This document shows positions 9,137-16,817 of a DNA stretch of 64,000 nucleotides, one piece after another (positions within the stretch are counted from its first letter, which is position 1; each line of letters begins with the position of its first letter). A program made the position numbers and the translations under genes. The stretch comes from JACRBR01 sp964371355 (GTDB lineage Bacteria; Chloroflexota; Dehalococcoidia; DSTF01; JACRBR01), in NCBI GenBank assembly GCA_964371355.1, contig CAYJMG010000001.1:124001-188000 (forward strand). Reading direction: 5' to 3'. The notes beneath the pieces were generated by a model. It was not told where the DNA came from, searched no databases, and worked only from the letters and a program-made list of their open reading frames with translations.

Positions 9137-9938
9137 GCAGTGATGCGTACGGCGCGCCCATGTCAGGGCGTCCTGACCCGGGCTTCCGCGCCACAATCAG
9201 GTACCGCATCTCCGTCACCACGATCCCCTCCCCCGTCCCCAGCGCGTCCTCGATCGCCAGCAGCGCGTCGATCGACGCGACAGGATCGAAGCCCGGCAGA
9301 TCCCACGGCATCAGCAGCAGCATGTACACCAGATCCCCCAGCGTCTCGAACGCGATCCGCTCCTCGTGCCACCGCGCCTCTTCGACGACAAGGCCCGCCG
9401 CCCGAAAGCCGTCCTGGTACGCGTGATAGTGGTCCGGGAACACCGTCATCGGCAGGAAGCGCGACAGCTCCGGCCAGTCGTGCGGCCCACACTGCTGCGT
9501 CACCATTCGCCCGCCCGGCCGTAGCGCGCGCCCCACCTCGGCCGGCTCCAGCGCTTCGTGCCGGTCCAGCACCAGGTCGAACGCGGCGTCCGCAAACGGC
9601 AGGCGCAGCGAGTCCGCCCGCACCACACCGACCCCCAGCAGCCGCAGCCGATCCCGCGCCACCGGCGCGTTCACCTCCCATTCCTCCGTCGCCACCACCC
9701 TGCCGGGAGCGGCTGGGACAATGCCCGCCAACCGCTCCCCACCGCCCGTCCCGAGATCCACGATCGACGCCGCACCAAGCGCGTGCTCCCGCGCGATCGC
9801 CTCGTAGTCCCACGGCAACGCCGGCCCCAGGTGCCGGATCCGCACGTCGTCGAACGTCCACCCCGAGAAGCCCCGCGCCTTCTCGACGTACGGCCGCAGC
9901 GCCTCAATCGCCTGCGCTCGACGCTCTTTCATAGTCAC
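9123..9938 (-). CDS. Class I SAM-dependent methyltransferase
   Basis: A 271-residue Rossmann-fold methyltransferase. Motif I is VDLGTGGGERL at about residue 60, the acidic motif II region is ATEEWEVNAP, and post-I LRADSLRLPFADAAFDLVLDRH is typical. Substrate is unknown. The GTG at 9938 overlaps the stop of the upstream endonuclease V fusion gene (GTGA); an ATG two codons later is an alternative. Its last codons and stop lie inside a palindromic repeat. Confidence 0.8.
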   Translation of the reverse strand: MTMKERRAQAIEALRPYVEKARGFSGWTFDDVRIRHLGPALPWDYEAIAREHALGAASIVDLGTGGGERLAGIVPAAPGRVVATEEWEVNAPVARDRLRLLGVGVVRADSLRLPFADAAFDLVLDRHEALEPAEVGRALRPGGRMVTQQCGPHDWPELSRFLPMTVFPDHYHAYQDGFRAAGLVVEEARWHEERIAFETLGDLVYMLLLMPWDLPGFDPVASIDALLAIEDALGTGEGIVVTEMRYLIVARKPGSGRPDMGAPYASLQGQV

Positions 9939-11074
9939 GATACCCGTACGGACAGGTCCTTAGACCTGGCCTGACCGCTCGCGCAATCCCGTATCACCCG
10001 CAGCGCATCGTCCTCACCGCCCCAGCGCGTCACCGGCTTCTCGTGCGCCACGTACCACGCCCAGATCTCCCGTCGCGCCCGCTCGATCGTCCGCGGCGAC
10101 GGCCACGCCCGGTCGACCGGCAGGGACAGCAGCTTGTCGTCGCCGTCCGTCCGCCGCAGCACGTCGATGGCCCGCACCACCGTCCGCTGCCCGCGCTCGT
10201 ACGGCCGCGTGTCCAACAGCATCACGTCCAGCAGCTCGCCGTCCGCGGGGTTCATGATCTCCAGCGAGCACCCATAGTGCGTCGGCATCGGCTGGAGCTT
10301 GTGCCGAAACACCACCTGGTCGCGCGCCGCCTCCCACTCCCACCGCCCCTCCTCGCCCGCGCGCTGCTCGATCACGATCTCCAGCGTCGCCTCCAGCATC
10401 CGCCGCTTCGCCGCGCCGGCCAGCCGGTCGGCCAGCCGAGTCGGCTCCGGCACCCGGTACCCCTTCGCGCAGCGCAGCGCCCACGCCTCCGCCGCCTCCA
10501 GCGCGATCCGGTGCCCCACCGAGACGTACGCCGACCGCACACCCTGACGCGTCCGCAGCATCGACCCGATGACCTCGCCCTCGTGCGTGAGGTCCGCCCG
10601 CGACCCGCGCGGCCCCGCCACGGTCCCCTGCTCACCGATCAGCCGCGACTTCGCGACGCCGATCGTCGGGATGTCCAGCAGCAGCCCCAGGTGGCAGGCG
10701 TATCCGAACCGCCGCGGGTGCGCGTACCCGTGCCCGTCCACCATCAGCAGGTCCGGCGCCGCTCGCAGCTTCTCGAACGCCGCGAGCAGCACGGGCGTCT
10801 CACGAAACGACAGCAGGCCCGGCACGTACGGGAACGTCACCGGGGCCTCCACCGTCACCTCCTCCACTACGTCCAGCGACGGCCACGCCAGCACCACGAC
10901 CGCTCCCACCGCGCGCCCGTTCGGCTTGTCGAACGCGCAGTCCGCCCCCGCGATGAGCCGCACCCGCCTCTCAGACGGCGACCCGCACCGCACGACGCGC
11001 GACGCCAGCTCCCGCTGCAGCGCCATCGCCTCGCCGGGCGTCAAGTCCCAGGGATGCAACGGTGTGACCTTCAT
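9935..11074 (-). CDS. nfi: Endonuclease V fused to an inorganic-pyrophosphatase-like domain
   Basis: Residues 1-225 are endonuclease V, which nicks DNA or RNA next to deoxyinosine/inosine. Catalytic residues D45 (IAGADCAF), E92 (SFRETP), D113 (MVDGHG) and K142 (GVAKSRL) keep the spacing of known EndoV, and PEPTRLADRL is a family signature. Residues 230-345 resemble soluble inorganic pyrophosphatase: PMPTHYG, then DGELLDVMLL (D278, E280, D283 for the DxDPxD motif), then TDGDDKLLSLPVD (D310, D312, K314). Two metal-binding acids are kept and one is Asp-to-Glu. Both domains are in one uninterrupted frame. The last 13 residues are encoded by a palindromic repeat. Confidence 0.85.
   Translation of the reverse strand: MKVTPLHPWDLTPGEAMALQRELASRVVRCGSPSERRVRLIAGADCAFDKPNGRAVGAVVVLAWPSLDVVEEVTVEAPVTFPYVPGLLSFRETPVLLAAFEKLRAAPDLLMVDGHGYAHPRRFGYACHLGLLLDIPTIGVAKSRLIGEQGTVAGPRGSRADLTHEGEVIGSMLRTRQGVRSAYVSVGHRIALEAAEAWALRCAKGYRVPEPTRLADRLAGAAKRRMLEATLEIVIEQRAGEEGRWEWEAARDQVVFRHKLQPMPTHYGCSLEIMNPADGELLDVMLLDTRPYERGQRTVVRAIDVLRRTDGDDKLLSLPVDRAWPSPRTIERARREIWAWYVAHEKPVTRWGGEDDALRVIRDCASGQARSKDLSVRVS
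9941..9971 (+). repeat. Palindromic repeat, copy 2
   Basis: TACCCGTACGGACAGGTC followed by a 4-base loop and GACCTGGCC (one mismatch in the stem). It shares its left half exactly with the copy at 9104-9120. It supplies the final codons of the endonuclease V fusion gene and lies just upstream of the methyltransferase start. Confidence 0.65.
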
Positions 11075-11181
11075 GCCCCGAGTCTACGCCAGTTCGACCA
11101 ATCGCCGCCGTCGCCTCCCCCAACCCCAAAGTGCTATCGTGCTTCCAACCTCCAACACACCTGACATCCGGGGCCAGGTCC

Positions 11182-12018
11182 TTGAACAAGATCGGCGTCA
11201 CCTATCACCCCAAGTCCGATGTCGCGCGCGGCGTGGCCGAGCAGGTGCGCGCCCGCATCGCCGCGTCTATCCCCGACGTCTGGGTCGCCTCCGCGTGGGA
11301 TGACTCCGCCCGCGACCAGCACGTCCCCGGCACCGACCTCATCATCTGCTGCGGCGGCGATGGCACCGTCCTTCGCGCCGCCCGCGCCGTCATACCCCAC
11401 CCTGTCGTCCTGCTCGGCGTGAACCTCGGCCGCCTCGGCTTCCTCACCGAAGTCACGCCGCCCGAGCTGTTCGAGCGCCTCGAAGGCATCCTCGCCGGTG
11501 AGGGCCGCGTCGAGCAGCGCGCGATGATGCACACGGAGACCGTAAGCGACGGCCACACCACCAGCGCCCACTTCGAGGCCCTCAACGATGTCGTCGTCGG
11601 CCGCGCCGCCATCGGCCGCACCGTTCAGTTCACCGTCCGCACCGACCACACGACCGTCGGCTCCTACCGCGCCGATGGCGTCATCATCGCCACCGCCACC
11701 GGCAGCACCGCCTACTCGCTCAGCGTCGGCGGCCCCATCCTGCACCCCGAATCGCGCGAGATCCTCGTGACGCCCGTCGCGCCCCACCTTGCGCCCGCGA
11801 ACAGCATCATCCTGCCCGAAGGCTCCGCCGTCGAAGTGGAGATCGCCCGCGGACAGAAGGCCATCGCCAGCGTCGACGGTGAGCCAGACATGGACCTCGC
11901 GGGCGGCGACGTCGTCCGCGTCCGCACCAGCCAGCACACCGCCCGCTTCCTCCGCCTCTCCCCACCCGGTGCCTTCTTCACAAGAGTAGGCCGCCGCCTA
12001 AACTGGCTCTCCGAGTAA
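11182..12018 (+). CDS. nadK: NAD kinase
   Basis: Phosphorylates NAD to NADP. The product (278 residues from TTG 11182) has CCGGDGTVLRAAR (GGDGT ATP site) at about residue 55-67, the ALNDVVVGR Asn-Asp pair of the substrate site, and TGSTAYSLSVGGPI followed by PVAPH, all diagnostic. Length fits bacterial NadK (280-300). The reading frame is open upstream to 11131, but that extension is encoded by an intergenic low-complexity word (TTCCAACCTCCAACAC), so the start at TTG 11182 (LNKIGVTYHPK) is preferred; no strong ribosome-binding site is visible. Confidence 0.92.
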   Translation: MNKIGVTYHPKSDVARGVAEQVRARIAASIPDVWVASAWDDSARDQHVPGTDLIICCGGDGTVLRAARAVIPHPVVLLGVNLGRLGFLTEVTPPELFERLEGILAGEGRVEQRAMMHTETVSDGHTTSAHFEALNDVVVGRAAIGRTVQFTVRTDHTTVGSYRADGVIIATATGSTAYSLSVGGPILHPESREILVTPVAPHLAPANSIILPEGSAVEVEIARGQKAIASVDGEPDMDLAGGDVVRVRTSQHTARFLRLSPPGAFFTRVGRRLNWLSE

Positions 12019-12052
12019 CGCCCCCGTCATGGACGCTCCGTCCCCCGCCCCT

Positions 12053-12102
12053 GTCCTCTTTCCTGTGCTCCTCCGCGCCCCCTGCGCCTCTGCCGTGAAT
12101 CC
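12053..12102 (+). repeat. Intergenic low-complexity CT-rich repeat
   Basis: The stretch with the words CTCCTCCGCG, CCCTGCGCCTCTG and GTGAATCC between nadK and the acetyltransferase is CT-rich and resembles dispersed words seen between genes of many environmental bacteria. No coding or structural role is visible. Confidence 0.4.
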
Positions 12103-12123
12103 GAATCTGGTACAGTAAACGAA

Positions 12124-12147
12124 GCGGGCTGCGGAGCCCGCTTTCTT
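12124..12147 (+). terminator. Intrinsic terminator or leader hairpin
   Basis: Perfect 7-bp stem GCGGGCT / AGCCCGC with a GCGG loop followed by TTTCTT. It ends transcription after nadK or, lying only 16 bases before the next ATG, could act as a leader attenuator. Confidence 0.65.
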
Positions 12148-12163
12148 GATCCGGGACCCACAC

Positions 12164-12637
12164 ATGACCACCGCCACCACCTGGCAGCTCACCCGCGCCG
12201 AGATCTCCGACGCCCAGGCCATCCACGACCTCGTGAACGCCTTCGCCGGCAAGGGCGAGATGCTCCCACGCACCATGGCCGAGGTCTACGAAAACCTGCG
12301 CGACTTCTACGTCGTCCGCGACGACGCCGGCGTCACCGTCGCTTGCGGCGGGCTGCACATCCTCTGGGCAGACCTCGCCGAGATCAAGTCGCTCGCCGTG
12401 CGCGAGGACCTGCAGGGCCGCGGCCTGGGCCAGCGCATCGTCCACGCCTGCCTCGACGAGGCCCGCCAGATCGGCCTCACCACAGCTTTTGCCCTCACCT
12501 ACCGCCCCGGCTTCTTCGAGAAGCTCGGCTTCACCCAGGCCGACGTCATGACCCTCCCCCGCAAGGTTTGGGGCGAGTGCTACCGCTGCCCCAAGTTCCC
12601 CGGCTGCAACGAGATCGCGATGGTCCGCGCACTCTAG
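12164..12637 (+). CDS. GNAT N-acetyltransferase (N-acetylglutamate synthase-like)
   Basis: A 157-residue GNAT protein from ATG 12164. The acetyl-CoA pyrophosphate loop is SLAVREDLQGRGLGQRIV at about residue 80-97 (Q/RxxGxG/A). The segment ADLAEIKSLAVRED, the FFEKLGF motif and the Cys-containing C-terminus (WGECYRCPKFPGCNEIAM) match the short ArgA-like acetyltransferases that serve as N-acetylglutamate synthases in several phyla. It could therefore start arginine synthesis, but no arg gene is adjacent. An upstream in-frame start at 12146 would lie inside the terminator hairpin and is unlikely. Confidence 0.8.
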   Translation: MTTATTWQLTRAEISDAQAIHDLVNAFAGKGEMLPRTMAEVYENLRDFYVVRDDAGVTVACGGLHILWADLAEIKSLAVREDLQGRGLGQRIVHACLDEARQIGLTTAFALTYRPGFFEKLGFTQADVMTLPRKVWGECYRCPKFPGCNEIAMVRAL

Positions 12638-12662
12638 CCGGCGCGTGACCTTTCGTCTCGCA

Positions 12663-12683
12663 GCGCGGGCTTCCAACCCGCGC
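12663..12683 (+). repeat. Palindromic repeat (GCGCGGG hairpin family)
   Basis: Arms GCGCGGG and CCCGCGC around CTTCCAA. Related hairpins occur at 19845-19865, about 19889-19910, and 20425-20439, making this a small dispersed family in the window. Confidence 0.6.
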
Positions 12684-12802
12684 GTTTCCGCGCCTCGACC
12701 CGACCACCGCTCGCCACCACGCGCGGGGCCGTGCATAATCCGACCACCGTGCCATCACGGCGCGCCGTCGAACTCACCGTCGACGCCTGAGGCCCCTGTC
12801 CC

Positions 12803-14044
12803 CTACCCCGCCTCCACAGCCTGTAGCGCCGCATCCTCCGCGCGACCTCGTCCCTCCGCCGCCAGCCACGCCAGGTAGCTCGCACCCGCCACCACCAGGA
12901 TCACCAGGGCCATCACCCCGAACGACACGCGCAGCGACCGCGCCGCCAGCGTCCCCGCGCCCGTGCTCATCACTCCGATGATCAGCGACACCCCCATCGG
13001 GGCCACCGACAGCACCGTCGCCCGCACGTGCGACTCTGTCCGGTCGTTCACGTACGCGCCGATCGCCGGCATCGCGATCGCCATGCCCGCCATCGCCAGC
13101 CCTAGTCCGGCGAACGCCGCGACGTGGTCGATGCTCGCCAGGCACAAGAGCCCCGTCACCGTCGCCGCGATCGCCAGCGCCAGCGTCGACGGCAGGCCGA
13201 TGCGCCGCGTCAGCCGCCCGCTGACCAGCCCCGCGCCCGTCCGCGCCAGGTGCACCGGGACCGCCAGCACGCCGAACATCGCCAGCGGCACGTCGTGCGC
13301 ATTGAGGAACGGCTGCGCCAACAGGAAGAACGCTGGCGCCGCCCCGCTCAGCGCGATATCCAGCAGCAGGATGCTGCGGATCCGCGCGTCGTGAGCGACA
13401 GCGCGCAGCCCCGATCGCAGCGTCTGCACGATCGTCATCTCGACGTGGCGCCGCCGCGGCGGCTCGTCCATCAGCGCGATCACGGGCGTCATCAGCACGA
13501 AAGGCACCACCGCCGCGATTATTGCGATCTGCAGCGTCGTCACCTGTGCCAGCACACCGCCCGCCAGCCCGCCCGCCAGCAGCGACACGGTCCCCAGCGC
13601 GAAGTACACGCCCAGCCGGTCGCTGTACTCCGGCTCCCGTCCGCCCGCCGACAGCGTGTCGTACAGAAACGCCTCGTCGTTGCCCGAACGGAAGGCCAGC
13701 CCTGCCGACCAGATCACGTACGAGATCACCAAGAACGTGAAGTCGCCCGCGAACGCGAACACCAGCGTCCCCGACGCCTCCAACGCCACGCCCGTCATGA
13801 ACGTCGCCCGCCGCCCGAAGCGGTCCGCGAACGCGCCCGACGGCAGCTCGAGACCCAGCTTCACCGTCCAGAACAGGCCCTCCATCACGCCGACCTGCGT
13901 CAGCGTCAGGTGGCGGAAGTCCGTCAGGTACACCACCCACACCGCGAGCATCGGCGTGAACTCGCGCGCGACGCCCAGTGCGTAGAACAGCCGCACATTG
14001 CGGCCCAGATGAAACGGAGGCTTCGCCGCGGTGGGTTCCGTCAT
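12803..14044 (-). CDS. MFS transporter
   Basis: A 413-residue major facilitator with about 12 predicted helices. The loop 2-3 signature ELPSGAFADRFGRRATFM at about residue 65-82 matches GxLADrxGRr. A central hydrophilic loop near residue 200 (MDEPPRRRHVEM) separates two six-helix halves. Substrate is unknown; the shape fits drug or metabolite efflux. Start ATG 14044 (MTEPTAAKPPFHLGRN) is chosen over the upstream in-frame Met at 14095 because the upstream extension overlaps the divergent promoter region. It faces away from the methyltransferase gene at 14122. Confidence 0.85.
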   Translation of the reverse strand: MTEPTAAKPPFHLGRNVRLFYALGVAREFTPMLAVWVVYLTDFRHLTLTQVGVMEGLFWTVKLGLELPSGAFADRFGRRATFMTGVALEASGTLVFAFAGDFTFLVISYVIWSAGLAFRSGNDEAFLYDTLSAGGREPEYSDRLGVYFALGTVSLLAGGLAGGVLAQVTTLQIAIIAAVVPFVLMTPVIALMDEPPRRRHVEMTIVQTLRSGLRAVAHDARIRSILLLDIALSGAAPAFFLLAQPFLNAHDVPLAMFGVLAVPVHLARTGAGLVSGRLTRRIGLPSTLALAIAATVTGLLCLASIDHVAAFAGLGLAMAGMAIAMPAIGAYVNDRTESHVRATVLSVAPMGVSLIIGVMSTGAGTLAARSLRVSFGVMALVILVVAGASYLAWLAAEGRGRAEDAALQAVEAG

Positions 14045-14121
14045 CGCCGGCCAGCATACCGTGAGACCCTTCGCGGTTGCTTTGCTCGCTCTCAATCAGA
14101 TCGGCTAGCTTTGAGGCACTC

Positions 14122-14916
14122 ATGTCGAACGTCGAGCACTACTACGACGAACAGGCCTCCGCCGAGTGGGCGCGGCTCGACCGTGATCGCGTCGAGTTCG
14201 CCGTCACCTTGCGCGCGCTCGCTGAGTACCTGCCGCCCGCGCCCGCGCGCGTGCTCGACATCGGCGGCGGTCCTGGCCGCTACTCGATTGAGCTGGCGCT
14301 GCGCGGCTACGACGTGATCCTCGCCGATATCTCCGGCGCTGAGCTCGCCCTCGCAGAACGGCAAGCGGCCGAACGCGGCGCGCGCATCGCCGCTTTCATG
14401 AAGGCCGACGCTCGCGATCTTGCGCCGTTCGAGGACGATGCCTTCGACGCCGTGCTCCTCATGGGCCCTCTGTACCATCTGCTCGACGAACCCGACCGGC
14501 ACCGCGCCGCCGCCGAGGCCGTTCGCGTTGCGAAGTCCGGCGCCGTCGTGATGGCTACGAACATCACGCGCTACGCCGCGATTCGCTGGTGGGCGAAGCA
14601 CCACCCGATGCAGATCGTCGAGCACCCCGACGTGTACGAGGCACAGGTAGCGACGGGCAGGACGCCGGACGCCGTCGGCTTCACCGACCTCTACCTCATG
14701 CGGCCTGCCGAGCTTCCCGCGCTGTTCGAGGGCACGGGTGTCGAGCACATCGTCACCATCGCCTGCGAGGGTGTGGTCAGCATGATCCGCGACAAGCTTC
14801 ACGAACTCGACCCCGACGCATGGAATTTCTGGATGGACTTCAACTACCGCCTCGGCAAACATCCCGACACGCACGGCCTCGCCGAGCACCTCCTCTACAT
14901 TGCACGCAAGTCCTAA
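14122..14916 (+). CDS. Class I SAM-dependent methyltransferase
   Basis: A 264-residue methyltransferase starting MSNVEHYYDEQASAEWARL. Motif I is VLDIGGGPGRYSIEL, motif II is VILADIS, motif III is FDAVLLMGPLYHLLDE and the post-motif region GAVVMATNITRYAAIRWW follows. This is the UbiE/Coq5-like general fold; the sequence does not reveal the substrate. ATG 14122 has a GAGG at 14113-14116. It is followed by a 14-bp tandem repeat and then a Nudix gene. Confidence 0.82.
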   Translation: MSNVEHYYDEQASAEWARLDRDRVEFAVTLRALAEYLPPAPARVLDIGGGPGRYSIELALRGYDVILADISGAELALAERQAAERGARIAAFMKADARDLAPFEDDAFDAVLLMGPLYHLLDEPDRHRAAAEAVRVAKSGAVVMATNITRYAAIRWWAKHHPMQIVEHPDVYEAQVATGRTPDAVGFTDLYLMRPAELPALFEGTGVEHIVTIACEGVVSMIRDKLHELDPDAWNFWMDFNYRLGKHPDTHGLAEHLLYIARKS

Positions 14917-14929
14917 CCCCACCCTCCCT

Positions 14930-14971
14930 GTCCCCTGTCTACTGTCCCCTGTCTACTGTCCCCTGTACCCT
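14930..14971 (+). repeat. 14-bp tandem repeat, three units
   Basis: GTCCCCTGTCTACT twice (14930-14943, 14944-14957) then GTCCCCTGTACCCT (14958-14971). The array starts 13 bases after the methyltransferase stop and ends 7 bases before the start of the next gene. Related GGGGACAGGGG words directly follow the stop codons at 6464 and 12803 on the other strand. Confidence 0.8.
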
Positions 14972-14978
14972 CCCTTCC

Positions 14979-15515
14979 GTGGATATCCCCGAAGTCACCG
15001 CCACGGCCCGCGGCTTCGATGGCAAGCTCATCGGCGTGCGCGTGGACACGTTGCGCGAGGCTGACGGCCGCACCTACACACGCGAGATCGTCGAGTACGG
15101 CACGGCCGTCGTGCTCGTGCCGGTGGACGGCGACGGACGCCTGCTGATGGTGCGCCAGTACCGGCACGCGGCCGGCAAGTGGCTGCTCGAGCTGCCGGCC
15201 GGCGGCGTCGACGATCACGACGCCTCGCCCGAGGCCGCCGCACTCCGCGAGCTGCGCGAGGAGACCGGCCACCGCGGCACCCTCACCCACATCGGCGGGA
15301 TGTTCCTCGCCCCCGGATACTCCGAGGAGTATCAGTACATCTACGCCGCTACCGACCTCGTCGACGATGCGCTCCAGGCCGACGACGACGAGGACCTCGT
15401 CCTCGAGCGTGTCTCACTCGAGGACGCGCTTCGTTATGTCGATGAGGGCGCCGTCTGCGACGCCAAGTCCATCGCCGCCCTCCTCATGTACCTCCGCCAC
15501 ACTCGCCGCGCATGA
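14979..15515 (+). CDS. nudF: ADP-ribose pyrophosphatase-type Nudix hydrolase
   Basis: A 178-residue Nudix protein hydrolysing ADP-ribose or related sugars. The Nudix box is GGVDDHDASPEAAALRELRE plus ETGHRG at about residues 76-98; the preceding phrase VRQYRHAAGKWLLELPAG and the downstream IGGMFLAPGYSEEYQYIYAA are signatures of the NudF/ADPRase subfamily, where Gly-Tyr-Ser-Glu-Glu supplies a catalytic loop. The GTG 14979 start gives a normal length; no ribosome-binding site is visible because the upstream DNA is the 14-bp repeat. Confidence 0.88.
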   Translation: MDIPEVTATARGFDGKLIGVRVDTLREADGRTYTREIVEYGTAVVLVPVDGDGRLLMVRQYRHAAGKWLLELPAGGVDDHDASPEAAALRELREETGHRGTLTHIGGMFLAPGYSEEYQYIYAATDLVDDALQADDDEDLVLERVSLEDALRYVDEGAVCDAKSIAALLMYLRHTRRA

Positions 15516-15595
15516 AGGCACCCACCATCGGACCGAGGGCGCTCAGTCCGGACCGCTTCGGCGCTGCCACATGGGGCGCGTGCGTATCAGAACAA

Positions 15596-15620
15596 GATCC
15601 CTCGCTTCGCTCGGGATGAC
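15596..15620 (-). repeat. Short dispersed repeat, inverted copy
   Basis: Reverse complement shares the consensus GTCATnCnGAGCGnAGCGAnGGATC with the copy at 8983-9007. It lies between the Nudix gene and the following lipoprotein gene. Confidence 0.6.
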
Positions 15621-15674
15621 GGAGCCGGGCCGTGCTCTGCCACATCGGGCACATTCCGGCTACGATACGGCCAC

Positions 15675-16082
15675 GTGAGAGTCCCCCGAACCCCCCTCCT
15701 CGCTATCATCCCGTTGTCGCTGCTACTTTCGGCCTGCGGCGTGCGCTTCACCGACCCCGAACCCGGCACCGAGTTCTTCGAGTCGCTCGAGATCTCCGGT
15801 GAGATGAAGGCGGGCTCGACCCTGACTGCGCTGGTCACCATCACCCAGAACTACCCCATCGAGGTCGAACTCACTTGCGAGCTGCGCCAGAACAAGACGA
15901 CGCTGCAGGAGATCGGCAAGGATCTCGTGCCCCCGCTGCCCGACGGCAACCCCGACGCCACGCCCGTCTCCGGTAGCTTCTCCTACGACTTCACCCCGCC
16001 CGGTCCCGGCGAATACAAAGTCGAGTGCCTGACGCTGAAGGACGAAGACAACTTCATCGCCAAGAAGTTCCGGGTGAGCTAG
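15675..16082 (+). CDS. Putative lipoprotein with beta-sandwich-like domain
   Basis: A 135-residue protein with signal MRVPRTPLLAIIPLSLLLSAC and lipobox LSAC (Cys21). The mature part alternates short polar and hydrophobic stretches (STLTALVTITQNYPIEVELTC, then YDFTPPGPGEYKVEC) and has two Cys, suggesting a small disulfide-bonded immunoglobulin-like sandwich. Function unknown. The start is GTG 15675. Its TAG stop runs directly into an octamer repeat array. Confidence 0.65.
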   Translation: MRVPRTPLLAIIPLSLLLSACGVRFTDPEPGTEFFESLEISGEMKAGSTLTALVTITQNYPIEVELTCELRQNKTTLQEIGKDLVPPLPDGNPDATPVSGSFSYDFTPPGPGEYKVECLTLKDEDNFIAKKFRVS

Positions 16083-16145
16083 TCAGCGGGTCAGCCGGTC
16101 AGCTTGTCAGCTTGTCAGCTTGTCAGCTTGTCAGCTTGTCAGCGA
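16082..16145 (+). repeat. Octamer tandem array GTCAGCnn, eight units
   Basis: Eight consecutive 8-bp units beginning GTCAGC, five of them GTCAGCTT. The array begins on the last base of the preceding stop codon. An inverted array of the same unit lies at 16785-16814, next to the stop codon of the convergent GMC oxidoreductase gene, so the two arrays bound the gene-free block. Confidence 0.85.
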
Positions 16146-16149
16146 AGGT

Positions 16150-16552
16150 GACATTGCTCGGCAGTTTTCGGTTTTGCGCTCGTGTGTGACGCTCCTTTTC
16201 ATCATCGACATTGCTCGGCAGTTTTCGGTCTGCGGCGAGCGGGGGCTAGTTATAGCGGCTTTGAGAAGGACGGATTTCGCAGATTCGAGCGGGCGCATTT
16301 CAGATTCGTTGAACGGTAATTTCTTGGTTTGCGCGTCGGCCGGGCGGTTTGCCGGCCGGACGAGCGTGACATTGCTCGGCAGTTTTCGGTTTTGCGTCCG
16401 TGCGTGGCGCTCCTTTCGCGGACATTGCTCGGCAGTTTTCGGTTTTGCGCTCGTGTGTGAGGCTCCTTTCGCGGACATTGCTCGGCAGTTTTCGGTTTTG
16501 CGCTCGTGTGTGAGGCTCCTTTCGCGGACATTGCTCGGCAGTTTTCGGTTTC
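16150..16552 (+). repeat. 53-bp tandem repeats with core CATTGCTCGGCAGTTTTC
   Basis: Six copies of the core begin at 16150, 16207, 16368, 16421, 16474 and 16527. The last four are spaced at exactly 53 bp and are nearly identical over the full unit, including the intervening GCTCGTGTGTGAGGCTCC part. Because both halves of the unit repeat, this is not a CRISPR array. The DNA is more AT-rich than its surroundings and holds no gene. Between copies 2 and 3 there is about 140 bp of unique sequence. Confidence 0.85.
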
Positions 16553-16784
16553 TCGGCCGTCAGGCGGCTTTTCGCCCCGTGGCCCGACTGGCTGGACGGT
16601 GCCGGGGGCGAGGGTAGGGCGTCGTGATGGCGATCTGCAAGCGTGGCGGATCACATTCGCGCCTTTTCCTGGGGATCTCGATGCGGCGAGACGGCGCGGA
16701 TTGTGAAGCGCGGCTCGCGAGGCCGTAACCGCCGTGGATGCAATGGGGCGCGTCGGCGACGCACCCGTACGAGCACCGGCGGCA

Positions 16785-16814
16785 GGCTGACCGGCTGACC
16801 GCTGACAGGCTGAG
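16785..16814 (-). repeat. Inverted octamer array (GTCAGCnn on the minus strand)
   Basis: Read on the minus strand it is TCAGCCT, GTCAGCG, GTCAGCCG, GTCAGCCT, immediately after the TAG of the GMC oxidoreductase gene at 16818. It mirrors the array at 16082-16145. Confidence 0.75.
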
Positions 16815-16817
16815 GCG

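Noticed and set aside
8846..9196. Minus-strand open frame overlapping the prfB start
   Set aside because: It is in a different phase from prfB, covers two intergenic repeats and has no ribosome-binding site or domain.
16150..16552. Regular repeats considered as a CRISPR array
   Set aside because: The segments between repeat cores are also nearly identical, so they are tandem units and not repeats with unique spacers; no cas gene is near.
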